Notes: a model not told the origin generated them from the sequence alone. A stretch of DNA of 64,000 nt from Planctomycetota bacterium (GCA_013152205.1 JAADGV010000009.1:36301-100300), one strand, 5' to 3'. Positions 17,036-26,969 are shown, counted from the first letter of the stretch. Numbers and translations are program-made.

Positions 17036-17842
17036 ATGTATAACACACATTGGGGACTCGAGCAGCCTCCGTTTCCTAGCGGCACCGACCCGCGACTGTT
17101 TTACGAAGGGGCCAGCCAACGCGAAGCACTCGCCCGTTTGCGATTCGTCGTTGAAAACCGACGACGACTAGGCCTATTACTTAGCGATACCGGGTTAGGC
17201 AAATCGCTACTCCTAAAAGTATTCGCCACGGAATGTCGCCAGAAAAGTTGTGCCGTGGCCCAGCTTGATCTACTCGGACTCTCCTCGCGCGAGTTCTATT
17301 GGCAACTCGGCACCAAGCTTCATACAACCGTACAGCCAGACGACCAACCGTTGCGGCTCTTCCGTCAGCTGGCCGACCGGATTCAAGAGAACCGGATTCA
17401 GGACATCCCAACCGTGCTGCTACTCGACAACGCCGACCAAGCCGGCGCCGATCTGCTTACCCAACTGCTGCGACTTGTGCATCTGGGCCCCGCCGATAAT
17501 TGGCTCACCATCGTGCTGACAGCCAACCGCTTGCAATCCTCTCGATTAGGAGATCGCCTACTAGAAATGGTCGACCTACGGATCGATCTCCAGCCGTGGG
17601 ACGAACTCGACACCACCGGCTACCTACAACTCGCATTGGTCGAAGCCGGCTCCGAACGGCCACTATTCGACGATCAAGCGATCAACCAAATCCACCAACT
17701 CGCCGACGGCATACCACGCCGAGTGAATCGCCTAGCCGACTACGCCCTGCTAATCGGCTCAAGCACCAACCAACAAACCATCAATTCCGCCACCATACAA
17801 ACCGCCAACGAAGCCGTCGCCCAACAAACCTGCCCAGCATAA
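17036..17842 (+). CDS. ExeA-like AAA ATPase
   Basis: 268 residues. The N-terminus HWGLEQPPFPSGTDPRLFY and the following RLRFVVENRRRLGLLLSDTG are typical of ExeA/GspA-type ATPases. The Walker A is SDTGLGKS (50-57), with Ser replacing the first Gly; the Walker B is TVLLLDNADQ. No C-terminal peptidoglycan-binding domain is present. In planctomycetes such proteins sit near secretion and pilin genes, but here the neighbours give no clue. It is convergent with the coiled-coil gene. Confidence 0.82.
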   Translation: MYNTHWGLEQPPFPSGTDPRLFYEGASQREALARLRFVVENRRRLGLLLSDTGLGKSLLLKVFATECRQKSCAVAQLDLLGLSSREFYWQLGTKLHTTVQPDDQPLRLFRQLADRIQENRIQDIPTVLLLDNADQAGADLLTQLLRLVHLGPADNWLTIVLTANRLQSSRLGDRLLEMVDLRIDLQPWDELDTTGYLQLALVEAGSERPLFDDQAINQIHQLADGIPRRVNRLADYALLIGSSTNQQTINSATIQTANEAVAQQTCPA

Positions 17843-17863
17843 ACCCCAACCGCCGCTCGCGGC

Positions 17864-19450
17864 TTAGCTCCCCCTCGAACCAACGATCTCCTTAAGATCA
17901 CCAAGGTTGTCTCGCAAAATTTCAACCTGACGATCAAGCGCCTTCCGGTCAGATTCGACCCGTTTCAGAATCTTATCGCTCGCAGAATAAATCGTCTTGG
18001 CAAACTTGCCGATCTCGTCGAGTTTACCTGCCCGTTTCTCGATCTCTAAAATAGCACGATCGATCGTCTCAAAATCTGCTTGCTGGGCCTCCGTTTGTCG
18101 CTCGGTACGAAAACAAAGTGCCCGCGCCGTGACGAGGCCCGCTTTAAGATAGACATCCGCACTCGAATCCTCAGCATCCCAAATCAGCACAATGTCGTTC
18201 CCGTAACGCTGAAATGGCTCAAGCCCAGCCGGGGCAGTCGATTTCGAGAACACAAAGACCCCCCAGTCGGCTCCGCGATTTTTTCGCGCAACCTCGATCT
18301 CTTCGCGCGCACGCGCCAACGTATAGCTGGCATCCTGCTTGGCCTCGACAGCGATCTTCGCCCCCGGAGCCGCGCTGTCAGGCCCAAGTTCAATCACACA
18401 GTCGCCCACCTTGCAGTTCTTGATCAACCCGGTCGTGTGGCCCGACGGTATGGCAATGTCGCCTGCGTGCTGTGCTTGGCGACCAATAAACTCACAAACG
18501 GCATCCTCAAAAACCAAGCCGTGCCGAGTCCCTTGGGCCTCGGTCTCTCGCTTGGTAATCAATTTCCCCAACGCGACTTTTACGTCTTCCTGAAATTGAG
18601 CATTCGTCTTCGCATGGTCGACCAGCACTTCGTTTAGTTCCGCCTTCATCTTGTGAAGCGCAGACTCTTTGTTGTTCAACGAAAACTCGTTGGTGATTTT
18701 CTCTTGCGATTTGCGCACATTGGCCACCAACTGACTTAGCGCCGAATCTTCTTTGTTCAAAGAAAACTCGCCCATCACCTCGTCGATTTTCCCCTGGAAA
18801 TCTTTGGTAAAGTCGCCATGCTTTCTAGTAATCTCGCTTACCAACCGATGCAAAGCTCCCTCGGGGTTGTCTAGCGAGAACTCGCGCAAGATCTGCACTC
18901 GTTGCTGCGTAAGCTGGCCTTCGACATTCGTTTTCAACATGGCCAACAGGCCTTGCGATTGGTCGGGGCTTAGCTGCTTCATCAACGGGCTGTTCTCGCC
19001 GACGTGTGCCAACAGCGTTTTTGCCAGCCGCGAATCGTCGCCATCCAACAAACCCATGAGCAGTTGCGAAAGATCGCCGTCGTCGGCCGTCAACCGTTTC
19101 ACCCGCTGACTAAACCGACCATCTTCGGGATCGAAATATTCCTTCAACGAACCGGTCAGACGCTCATGGGCCAGTTCCGCATGATTTGTGAGTTGGCTAT
19201 TGAGCGTCTCGAGCATCTGGTTGATCTGCTGCTGAACCAAATCCGCATCAATGGCCCCTGCCGCATGTCGCAAAGCCAACACCCCAATCTTCAGCGCCTC
19301 TAGCGCAAACTCGTCGCGCAACGGCCCTTCAGGGTACTTCATCAGCGAACGGATCGTATCGCGATCGTCCACCTTCAATTCCAAAGGAATTGAGTAAGGA
19401 AAATCGCCCGTCGATTGAACATCAACGGTCTGCTCCAGCGTTTCCGACAT
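17864..19450 (-). CDS. Coiled-coil protein with a nuclease-like C-terminal domain
   Basis: 528 residues from the ATG at 19450, which has GGAGG 8 nt upstream; an ATG five codons earlier lacks one. The first ~320 residues are helical with repeated FSLNNKESALHKM / FSLDNPEGALHRL units. A compact domain (about 320-450) has RHGLVFEDAV, GDCVIEL and AVEAKQ, the E..(D/E)x(E/K)xK layout of PD-(D/E)xK nucleases. The last ~70 residues form another coiled coil. Nuclease activity is inferred from the motif only. It stands alone. Confidence 0.62.
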   Translation of the reverse strand: MSETLEQTVDVQSTGDFPYSIPLELKVDDRDTIRSLMKYPEGPLRDEFALEALKIGVLALRHAAGAIDADLVQQQINQMLETLNSQLTNHAELAHERLTGSLKEYFDPEDGRFSQRVKRLTADDGDLSQLLMGLLDGDDSRLAKTLLAHVGENSPLMKQLSPDQSQGLLAMLKTNVEGQLTQQRVQILREFSLDNPEGALHRLVSEITRKHGDFTKDFQGKIDEVMGEFSLNKEDSALSQLVANVRKSQEKITNEFSLNNKESALHKMKAELNEVLVDHAKTNAQFQEDVKVALGKLITKRETEAQGTRHGLVFEDAVCEFIGRQAQHAGDIAIPSGHTTGLIKNCKVGDCVIELGPDSAAPGAKIAVEAKQDASYTLARAREEIEVARKNRGADWGVFVFSKSTAPAGLEPFQRYGNDIVLIWDAEDSSADVYLKAGLVTARALCFRTERQTEAQQADFETIDRAILEIEKRAGKLDEIGKFAKTIYSASDKILKRVESDRKALDRQVEILRDNLGDLKEIVGSRGS

Positions 19451-19764
19451 TCCAGCTTCCTCCATGTCTGTACGGATGGCGTATCCTTAACCGCAACACG
19501 CCACCCGAAGAGTGTGGACAGGCGTCTACTACCTGTCCCCAATATGGCAGTTCACCCAAACCAGAGCAAGCGGCAAAAAAAGGAACCGCTAATCAGCGCT
19601 AATACACGCTAATAGGTGAATGAAATGCGAAAAGCAGACAAGGAATTAGCGATTATCAGCGCTGATTAGTGGTTTCTTCTTTCAAAAAATTGTGTCAAGA
19701 AAACAAGCTTTTACGGGTTTGTATTATAGAAGAGACCTAGCCTCAAAAAAACTCACCCCTAAGC
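19451..19764. repeat. Intergenic repeat field, family F copy
   Basis: The 44-nt element at 19575-19618 matches the reverse complement of 15270-15313 at 43 of 44 positions. A second, inverted, degenerate copy lies at about 19644-19685 (TCAGCGCTGATTAG core), making an inverted pair. No gene is seen. Confidence 0.85.
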
Positions 19765-22700
19765 TCACTTCCCATCCGCTTCTTCCAATTGCTCTAGCAA
19801 CTCTTGCCAGGAAAGCTGGACTTGGCCAATTCGCCGTTCCAAACGATCGGAGGTCGTTTGATAGTTAAACTTCGAGCGAGCTGCCGTTACTTCGTCTTCG
19901 AGTGCGGCCAACCAATCCGGCAAATCGAGCCCTGCCCCAGACGGCTCATTTGCCAAACTTGCAATTTCCCGGTCGAGTGCCGAAAACGCCTCTTGCCGCA
20001 ACTCCTCATCCTCGTTCAGAGCCGGTTCGACCAAGGCCTTGACCCGATCGATGAGCAGCGGTCGAACGAACCGTTCCGATACCCGGTCGGCAACGGTCGC
20101 CAATCGCATGCCGTACTTCTTGCATAACAAATCAAGCTGCAGCTGATGCGCATCGGCAGGCTCAGTCGTACGCTCAGCAAAGGCCTGGCACCACATCTCG
20201 GCGGCCAAAGCACGGTGTTGGCGTACAAGAATTTCGTGCGCCCAAACCACCGGCTTCAAATTCCATGCAATACGATCGTACCCGGCTCGCAGTCGCAAAA
20301 AATCGATGAGTGTATAAAGAAATTCCCCGTGGTCTGATTGCGTTGTGGTCGTGTTGTAATCGCGATACGCACGGTAATTTTCGACCACCGCCTCGATGGC
20401 CAACGACAAAAACTCCACCGGCTCTTTTCGTGGCGTCCCTTGCTCCAAGTCTTCCAGCAGACGCACCTTTTCGACAAGCTCAGTGTCTACAGACAAGCTA
20501 TCCAACCATTCGCCGACGCCTTGGTGCAAAATGCCACGCAAATTCCCCAGGCCCATAAACTTTTGATCAAAAAAGTCGGCCCCATAGTTCTGGACGAATT
20601 GAACAAAACGATCCCAGTCCTTTTCGTCCGCTAATCGCTCGACAACACTCAGCCGTAACGTACGGCTATGGCCCAACCAACGAACCAACTGCTGCTCAGT
20701 CAACAGTTGAAGTGCGTCGACCAACATGTGATCGACGTGCTCCTCTTCTTGTCGTTCGGCATCTTCACCCCATTGCTTGGCCGACGCCACCATCGATCGG
20801 ACAATCGCCTGATAGCCATTTTCAAAAAGGCGATCAAACTCGGTGACGGCCCCCTGCCCTACCGAATGCTCTTGCTCCATCTGTTGGGCAAGATCCAGCA
20901 ATTGACACGTTTCGCGAATAAGCCCCAACTGTGGCAACCAACCCAACAGATCGTACAGCAACTGCTGCAAGCCACGCGCGGCAACAATCAACGGCGGCTT
21001 ACCACCGCGAGAGTGGGGCACATACAGCAACGGTCGCGGTTTGAGCGAATCCATAAATGCCTGCCAGCAAGCACGCACCCCCTCGGCATCACCGGCAAGT
21101 ATCGCGCGGAGTATCTCCACCGAGTTAACATCAATCGGCTCGCCGATCTCTTTCGCTACCTTAGCAGCCCGTTCGCGACTGGTGGCGGCCAGCAGCCTCG
21201 CGGCATCGCCGGTTTCGACGCAAGTTGTAATGATCTTTTGAACCAGCTCTTCATGGGTCGTTCGCAAGCGATCAAACTCGACTAACGACTCATGCGATCC
21301 CGAAGGCTGGTCAAACTGGTAGCTATGAATCGACCTCAATAGCTCTACCAACTGGCGATAATTGTTCGTCGCTTGCATCAGCCATTGGCTTAAAACTTCC
21401 GATCGCGGGTTGCTTTTTCCGTCGGCAATCCCCCATGCGATGGCCGCATGTTTCCACAAACTGGCAACCGTGGTCAAAAAATCGAGCCGTTGCTCAAGCC
21501 GTTGAACTTCATAATCCCACTCCGAACTTTCTAGCCCGATGTCATCGTCAACAATGTTCCCCTCTTGCCCATCGTCCGTGCTGTCGCGGTAAACCATCTC
21601 TTCGTACGCCGCTTCGAACAATTCACCTTCGTCATCGTCCTCTTCCTCGTCTTCATCTTCGAAGTAGACCGCTCCGTCGATGTCATCAAGCACCTCATCA
21701 AACATCGAACCCAACGCCCCGTCGAACATCGGCGAAGGCACTTGCCAATACTCCTCGGCATTGGCTTCCAGATAGGCAAAGAACTTGGTTACCTGATCCC
21801 AGCCAGCGTCTTCGTCGTCCTGAGAGGCTTCGACCGTCGTCATCCAATGAAATGCCAACCGCCGGAACGAGCTATCGGTCTCTTCCAACGGGGTACGGTC
21901 TTTCTGACTCACCCACTGCATCATCAGCGCGCTCGCCGCCACCGTATCGCCGTGTTCCAACAGCGCCTCGATGACCAGTTGAAACGCCTTCGACGAATCA
22001 AACTGATCGACAAACATCCGCCAAAATGCAATATCCCCCGCGGCTGCGCCGGCTTTATGCCAAGCATTAAGGGCCCCTGCCACAAGGTTGGCCGACACTT
22101 CAATTTCTTTCGCGACCAGCCGTTCAACTCCTTCGACCGTCGACGTAGCAAACTGATCCCACCACGAAGACAATCGAGCCAATATCGTCGAAAGCTCTTG
22201 TTCCAACTCCGCATTGTCGACCGCCGCCGCTTCGCTCCACGCCCGCGCACCAAGGTCGAGCACTTGCTCGACCAAATCAATCAGCTCATCGACTCGCCAG
22301 TCGTGTACCGTGTTTTCGAGTGCCGGGAACAAACTGAAATTAGCGGCAAAACCCACCACGTTCCACGGATCGACCAACGCCCCACACTCGATCGCACGAT
22401 GCAAAAGGTCTTCGATCGTGGTGAGATGCTCAACCACCGATTCAGCCGTGTCGTGATCGATCGCATCATGACCGGCAGTCAATCGACAATAAATTTCGCT
22501 CACCATGCGAGCAGACGCCACTCGTACCGAGTCCGCCTGTCGTTTTGCCGCTTCGGGATACCCTAGCCTCGCAAAAAGATGTGCTAAATGCACTCGCTGC
22601 ATCTGCAACGCCCGTCGTCGGGCCAGTTCGCCATTAAGATGCTGCCGCGCCGCGCCAAATGGCTGACGATATTGATGCGATTCTTCACGCAATCGCTTGC

Positions 22701-23739
22701 CTCGACCACCTTTTGCTTGTTCGACCAGTTGCTCATAAAAATCGTCGCGGTACGCAGCAATCTGTGGCAGCAAGGTTGCCAGCGTGACGTTCGAATCATG
22801 ACAACCCGGCCCATCACCACTGGTACCCGAAGCCATCAAAATCGTTCCCGCCAAAACTGCGGCAGCGTCCATCAAACACTCTTCTTCGCTGACGCCCTCG
22901 GCACCATGGTCGCCTTCGCAACGAGACAGAAGCGAATCCAGCGTAATCTGCTGAAGCACAAATCGGGTGTAGTAACCCGAGTTAGAAATTTGGCGGGGAT
23001 CCCACATTCCAAAATGATGGTTCGGTCGCCGGTTGGCCGGATGATCGAAATCGTAAGCACGCGGATCGAGCGCTATTTCTTCAAGTCGATCCGGATCGAA
23101 CCAAGCCCGGCGGAGAATCTCTTCGTCGGCGTTCTCAAGGATTTCCATCGCCAGGCGAATAATTTTCTCATAACGCCCCGACGCAACACCCGCATCGTGA
23201 ATATAGAGTGGTATCGGTCTGACAAACTCGTGCGAGTAAGGGTCCGACGAAGTTTCTGTATCGAGCGTAGCAACAGGTCGATAGCCAACATAATCGTTCA
23301 AATGCGCGATCGCACCGTCCACAATACGCTCGGTCTCACCCCACGGGGAACCTTGCAAGAGCAACGCTTCGCAAGCCCGCCCAATAAAGAACGGTCGCCA
23401 CAGGCCCTCCTTTTGCTGGTGAAACAGCAAGTCGCGATGAAACTCCCGATAGGCCGGCAGCAGATTTTGCCTGAGCAGCCGAAGCACCGATCGAGCTTGA
23501 GTCGCATCAGCAAACGGACCGCCTGCCGCCTCAAGCCGATCAATCGTTTTTTGCAGCCGGTCGGCAAGCTCCTGCAAGCTCTTGTCGCGAGACACGCCCT
23601 GCTCAATCAAACTGAATAGCTCGTTGACATGACGTAGGAATTTCGGATCGCTAGCTCCAGACGAAAAGTTGAGATATCCAACCACGTCTTCCAGCACAGC
23701 GTCTTCATCGGCGTCAGGTTTACTACTGTCGGCGTTCAC
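19765..23739 (-). CDS. Large helical protein of unknown function, 1324 residues
   Basis: A cytoplasmic, acidic, helix-rich protein with no signal or membrane segment, starting at GTG 23739. A strongly acidic stretch (about 685-705, DEDEEEDDDE) divides it. The frequent Leu/Ala/Trp helices resemble TPR or HEAT-like solenoids, but no canonical repeat could be assigned. PNHHFGMWDPR and SGYYTRFVLQQITLD in the N-terminal half look like conserved, functional segments. No catalytic motif was recognised. Codon use and lack of stops over 4 kb make it certainly a gene. No operon partner. Confidence 0.85.
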   Translation of the reverse strand: MNADSSKPDADEDAVLEDVVGYLNFSSGASDPKFLRHVNELFSLIEQGVSRDKSLQELADRLQKTIDRLEAAGGPFADATQARSVLRLLRQNLLPAYREFHRDLLFHQQKEGLWRPFFIGRACEALLLQGSPWGETERIVDGAIAHLNDYVGYRPVATLDTETSSDPYSHEFVRPIPLYIHDAGVASGRYEKIIRLAMEILENADEEILRRAWFDPDRLEEIALDPRAYDFDHPANRRPNHHFGMWDPRQISNSGYYTRFVLQQITLDSLLSRCEGDHGAEGVSEEECLMDAAAVLAGTILMASGTSGDGPGCHDSNVTLATLLPQIAAYRDDFYEQLVEQAKGGRGKRLREESHQYRQPFGAARQHLNGELARRRALQMQRVHLAHLFARLGYPEAAKRQADSVRVASARMVSEIYCRLTAGHDAIDHDTAESVVEHLTTIEDLLHRAIECGALVDPWNVVGFAANFSLFPALENTVHDWRVDELIDLVEQVLDLGARAWSEAAAVDNAELEQELSTILARLSSWWDQFATSTVEGVERLVAKEIEVSANLVAGALNAWHKAGAAAGDIAFWRMFVDQFDSSKAFQLVIEALLEHGDTVAASALMMQWVSQKDRTPLEETDSSFRRLAFHWMTTVEASQDDEDAGWDQVTKFFAYLEANAEEYWQVPSPMFDGALGSMFDEVLDDIDGAVYFEDEDEEEDDDEGELFEAAYEEMVYRDSTDDGQEGNIVDDDIGLESSEWDYEVQRLEQRLDFLTTVASLWKHAAIAWGIADGKSNPRSEVLSQWLMQATNNYRQLVELLRSIHSYQFDQPSGSHESLVEFDRLRTTHEELVQKIITTCVETGDAARLLAATSRERAAKVAKEIGEPIDVNSVEILRAILAGDAEGVRACWQAFMDSLKPRPLLYVPHSRGGKPPLIVAARGLQQLLYDLLGWLPQLGLIRETCQLLDLAQQMEQEHSVGQGAVTEFDRLFENGYQAIVRSMVASAKQWGEDAERQEEEHVDHMLVDALQLLTEQQLVRWLGHSRTLRLSVVERLADEKDWDRFVQFVQNYGADFFDQKFMGLGNLRGILHQGVGEWLDSLSVDTELVEKVRLLEDLEQGTPRKEPVEFLSLAIEAVVENYRAYRDYNTTTTQSDHGEFLYTLIDFLRLRAGYDRIAWNLKPVVWAHEILVRQHRALAAEMWCQAFAERTTEPADAHQLQLDLLCKKYGMRLATVADRVSERFVRPLLIDRVKALVEPALNEDEELRQEAFSALDREIASLANEPSGAGLDLPDWLAALEDEVTAARSKFNYQTTSDRLERRIGQVQLSWQELLEQLEEADGK

Positions 23740-23869
23740 GCTTAGTATTTATGCTTTCTGGACATCGGAAAGAGTCTCACCAGACAAGATCGATCGCTTA
23801 TTCTGATAAATCGACCGTTCATCGTAAGGCACGCCTGCCCAGGCGGTCTAGGTGCCGAAAACCGCCCAC

Positions 23870-23898
23870 AAAGCCCAGGGCTGCAACCCCTGGGCTTT
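23870..23898. repeat. Palindrome AAAGCCCAGGG / CCCTGGGCTTT
   Basis: An 11-bp perfect stem with a 7-nt loop in the 526-bp gap upstream of the large helical gene. It could be a dispersed hairpin or a terminator-like element; no T-tract follows. Confidence 0.7.
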
Positions 23899-24072
23899 CA
23901 AAGCGTATCAATCGGGCATTGGGTTTCGCAATTCCCCCAGCCCACGGCCATTTGGCGACTTCCACATCCATTTTGAGTCTATTGCGATCGTGGTTAAGAT
24001 AGAATGACCCGATGTGGGCTGCCCCCCCATCTGTCCAGACACTCACACCACCAAACTATTCGTAACTTAGTA

Positions 24073-24235
24073 ACTCCAAGTGAAAAGAGAATAACCACAG
24101 AGTCACGGAGGACACTGGGAAAACTGCCTCAAAGTCCAATTTGAAGTAGGGTATGACTCGGCATTCTTTCGATGCAAAATACTCCGTGTTCCCCGTGACT
24201 CCGTGGTGAAATCCCCTTCTTGTTTTCAGTTTGAG
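24073..24235. repeat. CACAGAG inverted-repeat element (family C)
   Basis: The left arm 24073-24117 is a 44/45 inverted match to 15223-15267. The right arm (about 24188-24235, CCGTGACTCCGTGGTGAAAT) is its imperfect inverse. It ends ~30 bp before the start of the propeller gene. The rest of 23740-24265 shows nothing further. Confidence 0.88.
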
Positions 24236-24265
24236 TCACACTTTACTCCGATCGAGTTGACCGCC

Positions 24266-25564
24266 ATGTTGCCCCTGAAACACTCCCTGCTCAAGCGACT
24301 TTCGCTCGGTCTCGTCTGTGCCTACTGCGCTGGCTTGACTTGCACCACCTATCTTGCCCAACAAGCCTTCTCGGCCAATCAACTAGTCACCTTTGAACAG
24401 GCATCAAAAAATGGCTTGCAGCGAGCTTGGTTCGCTCAAGCCCGAGTCGATCCGGCCCGCAATCAAGTCGCCCGTTGGACGCTGTCCGAAAACGAGCTTT
24501 TTGCGCTAACCACCACCAGCACAGTCCACGCGATGAATGCCGAAACTGGCAAGACTCGGTGGATTGCGCAAGTTGGCAATCCCAATTACCCCTCGGATGG
24601 CCCCGTTACGAATTCAAATCGTGTCGCTCTGCTCAACGGTTCGACCCTCTACCTACTCGATCGTGGTGATGGGCATGTCCTCTGGACCCGTGAAGTAGGT
24701 GACGCAGCCGTAACAGCACCCGTCTTGAGCGAAACCTTTGCCTATGTCGCCCTAACCAGTGGACGCATCGAGGGCTTTCCGCTCGACTCGCCGACGGGCG
24801 ATTCTTGGCAGTATCAATCCGTAGGTCGTATCTTTCATTCTCCCGCAGCCACCGGTCAATTCGTCGCTTGGCCAACCGATCGCGGCTATCTCTATGTCGG
24901 CAATGCGGATCAAAGGCGAGTCTTCTTCCGCATCGAAACGGCTGAAGATATCATCGCGGCTCCCGCCGAATGGGGCTCGTTGTTTTTCGTCGCTTCGTTA
25001 GACGGCTGCCTCTACTGCTACGATGGCTTGACCGGCAATCAGCGTTGGAGATACTCCACCGGCTTGCCCATCATTAGTAAACCTGTGGTGGTCGACAACA
25101 AAGTTTTTGTCGCTTCCGAGATGCCCGCCCTCCACGCCGTCGACGCCACCACCGGCAATCGACTATGGACCGTCGAGGGTGCCGTAAAATTTGTCGCCCA
25201 AGGCGCGCAGCACCTCTACGCAGCAGACCGTTACGGTAACCTGCTGATCGTAGACAAGGAAACGGGCGGAATCGCAGGCCAATTAAGCACCGGCGATGGT
25301 GTCTTTCCGATAGTCAACGAACAATCCGACCGCATCTTTCTCGTCAGCGATACGGGCCTAGTCCAATGCCTCCACGAAATCGGCGCCAACGAGCCGACCC
25401 TCTATCGAAAGATGGCCACCGAAGAAGAAGCAGAAAAACCCGCCCCCGCCGAAGGCCAACCCGATGGCGAAGCAGCCCCCGCCGCTGGAGAGGAAACCAC
25501 CGAAGACCCCTTCGGCAACGAACCAGCCCCCGCCGAAGACGACAACCCCTTCGACGACTTTTAG
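24266..25564 (+). CDS. Exported PQQ-type beta-propeller repeat protein
   Basis: 432 residues from the ATG at 24266; the frame stays open upstream into a repeat, but the signal peptide (about 5-35) begins here. Propeller blades repeat the pattern TTTSTVHAMNAETGKTRW, LYLLDRGDGHVLWTREV, LYCYDGLTGNQRWRY and LHAVDATTGNRLWTV. The C-terminal ~60 residues are acidic and Pro/Ala-rich, ending in DDNPFDDF. Such propellers can serve as scaffolds (BamB-like) or bind PQQ; no dehydrogenase residues were recognised. No operon partner. Confidence 0.85.
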   Translation: MLPLKHSLLKRLSLGLVCAYCAGLTCTTYLAQQAFSANQLVTFEQASKNGLQRAWFAQARVDPARNQVARWTLSENELFALTTTSTVHAMNAETGKTRWIAQVGNPNYPSDGPVTNSNRVALLNGSTLYLLDRGDGHVLWTREVGDAAVTAPVLSETFAYVALTSGRIEGFPLDSPTGDSWQYQSVGRIFHSPAATGQFVAWPTDRGYLYVGNADQRRVFFRIETAEDIIAAPAEWGSLFFVASLDGCLYCYDGLTGNQRWRYSTGLPIISKPVVVDNKVFVASEMPALHAVDATTGNRLWTVEGAVKFVAQGAQHLYAADRYGNLLIVDKETGGIAGQLSTGDGVFPIVNEQSDRIFLVSDTGLVQCLHEIGANEPTLYRKMATEEEAEKPAPAEGQPDGEAAPAAGEETTEDPFGNEPAPAEDDNPFDDF

Positions 25565-25571
25565 AGCAACG

Positions 25572-25597
25572 ATCGTTAGCGGTGGCGGTCACGCCAC
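25572..25597. repeat. Hairpin repeat K, copy 1
   Basis: ATCGTTAGCGGTGGCGGTCA followed by CGCCAC; 25 of 26 positions match 26970-26995. GTGGCG/CGCCAC forms the stem. Both copies lie just after gene ends. Confidence 0.8.
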
Positions 25598-25830
25598 CAT
25601 GAACGGGAAACGGCCTCAGTCACAAAAAATCACGTAGGGTGGCTGCAGCGAAGTGAAACCCACTGCAAGAAAAAATGTACGCGCCGCCGCACACACCCTT
25701 TTCTCTGCCGTTTCGCCATTTCCATCTCTGCGAGAAACTACCCCCGGCCAAATTTTTTCAGTTGAAATTAGGCCACCACTTCTGGGAGAATAGTGGTTAG
25801 CTTTTAGCCGCTAGCGATCAGCTTTTTCGT

Positions 25831-25915
25831 CATCCGTCATTCAGATTTCGTCATTTATCGCGCCCAAATGGACAATATTTTTCACTTCCGCACTCCGATT
25901 TCCGCATTCCGCACT
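25831..25915. repeat. Solo A+B repeat pair without a gene
   Basis: 25831-25856 matches the right family A arm (8345-8370) with three substitutions. 25884-25915 carries family B units (TTCCGCACTCCGATTTCCGC). Order and spacing mirror 8345-8411, but no four-helix-bundle gene is present. Confidence 0.8.
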
Positions 25916-26102
25916 CAATTCTGTCCACCTCAATGGCCTCCCCCCGCAATTCGTGCCAAAACTAACCCGCCAAACACTACGATAGAAGCACCAACCCACA
26001 CAGTTTTGTCCAATAAAGTCCCCCAGCCGCTAGCGGCTTAGCCAAATCAAACTCAAACATCAAACCCCCACTTTCCGTTTTCCGCAAACCACGAAAAAAC
26101 AC

Positions 26103-26921
26103 ATGAAAACCCAACCCAGCGTACTCAAGATTTTCGCCGCATTGGTTGTTACCGGCTCGCTGCTCATCGGCTCGTCAGCCATCGCTGCCGATGCCACAGC
26201 CAACGACAACGGCGAGTGGATCCAGCTCTTCAACGGAAAGAACCTCGACGGTTGGACTCTCAAAATCAAAAGCTACGAGTTGAACGACAACCACGGCGAG
26301 ACGTTTCGCGTTGAAGATGGCATCCTGAAAGCCGTCTACGATCAATATCAAGGACGCTTCCGCGGTCGGTTTGGCCATCTGTTCTACAACAAAACGTTTT
26401 CGAACTATGTCTTGCGAGTGGAATACCGTTTTGTGGGCGAGCAAGCCCTAGGCGCACCCGGCTGGGCCATTCGCAACAGCGGGCTGATGATCCACGGCCA
26501 GTCGCCTGAGAGTATGGAACTAAAACAAGATTTTCCCGTTTCGATCGAGGTGCAGCTCTTAGGCGGCGATGGCACAAACGACCGACCAACAGCAAACCTT
26601 TGCACGCCGGGCACCAACGTAGTGATGGACGGAAAACTGCATACGCCCCATTGCACCAAGTCGACTTCCAAGACGTACCATGGCGACCAGTGGGTGACCG
26701 TCGAGATCGAGGTGCGAGGCAACGAGGTGATTCGCCACAAAATCGATGGCAAGACCGTCCTCGAATACACCAAGCCACAGCTTGACGAAACCGACGACTA
26801 CGCGAAAAAACTCCTCGACGGCGGAGCCAAGAAAATGCTCACCGGTGGCACAATTTCGCTGCAATCCGAAGGTCACCCAATAGAATTTCGCAAAGTAGAA
26901 CTACGAAAACTGGACGACTAA
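26103..26921 (+). CDS. DUF1080 (3-keto-disaccharide hydrolase-like) secreted protein
   Basis: 272 residues. A signal peptide (1-28, AIAA-D) precedes a single DUF1080 jelly-roll domain: WIQLFNGKNLDGWTLK, FRVEDGILKAVY, YVLRVEYRF, NSGLMIHG, VSIEVQLLGGDG, and the C-terminal GTISLQSEGHPIEFRKVELR. Members act on 3-keto-glycosides or bind carbohydrate; this copy's substrate is unknown. The family is very abundant in planctomycetes. It stands alone. Confidence 0.92.
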   Translation: MKTQPSVLKIFAALVVTGSLLIGSSAIAADATANDNGEWIQLFNGKNLDGWTLKIKSYELNDNHGETFRVEDGILKAVYDQYQGRFRGRFGHLFYNKTFSNYVLRVEYRFVGEQALGAPGWAIRNSGLMIHGQSPESMELKQDFPVSIEVQLLGGDGTNDRPTANLCTPGTNVVMDGKLHTPHCTKSTSKTYHGDQWVTVEIEVRGNEVIRHKIDGKTVLEYTKPQLDETDDYAKKLLDGGAKKMLTGGTISLQSEGHPIEFRKVELRKLDD

Positions 26922-26969
26922 AGCAACTAACGAATTTGCGTTCTCGCAAGCCCGGCGCCATGAGTAACC

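Larger units (their letters stand above)
25565..26102. other. Intergenic region with solo repeats
   Basis: 538 bp without a gene. It contains hairpin repeat K (25572-25597), a solo family A+B pair (25831-25915), and just before the next gene a CTTTCCGTTTTCCGC tract (26071-26086) like the one inside the giant uvrA. Confidence 0.7.

Noticed and set aside
24203..24265. Earlier in-frame start of the beta-propeller protein
   Set aside because: The extra codons come from a dispersed repeat and would precede the signal peptide.
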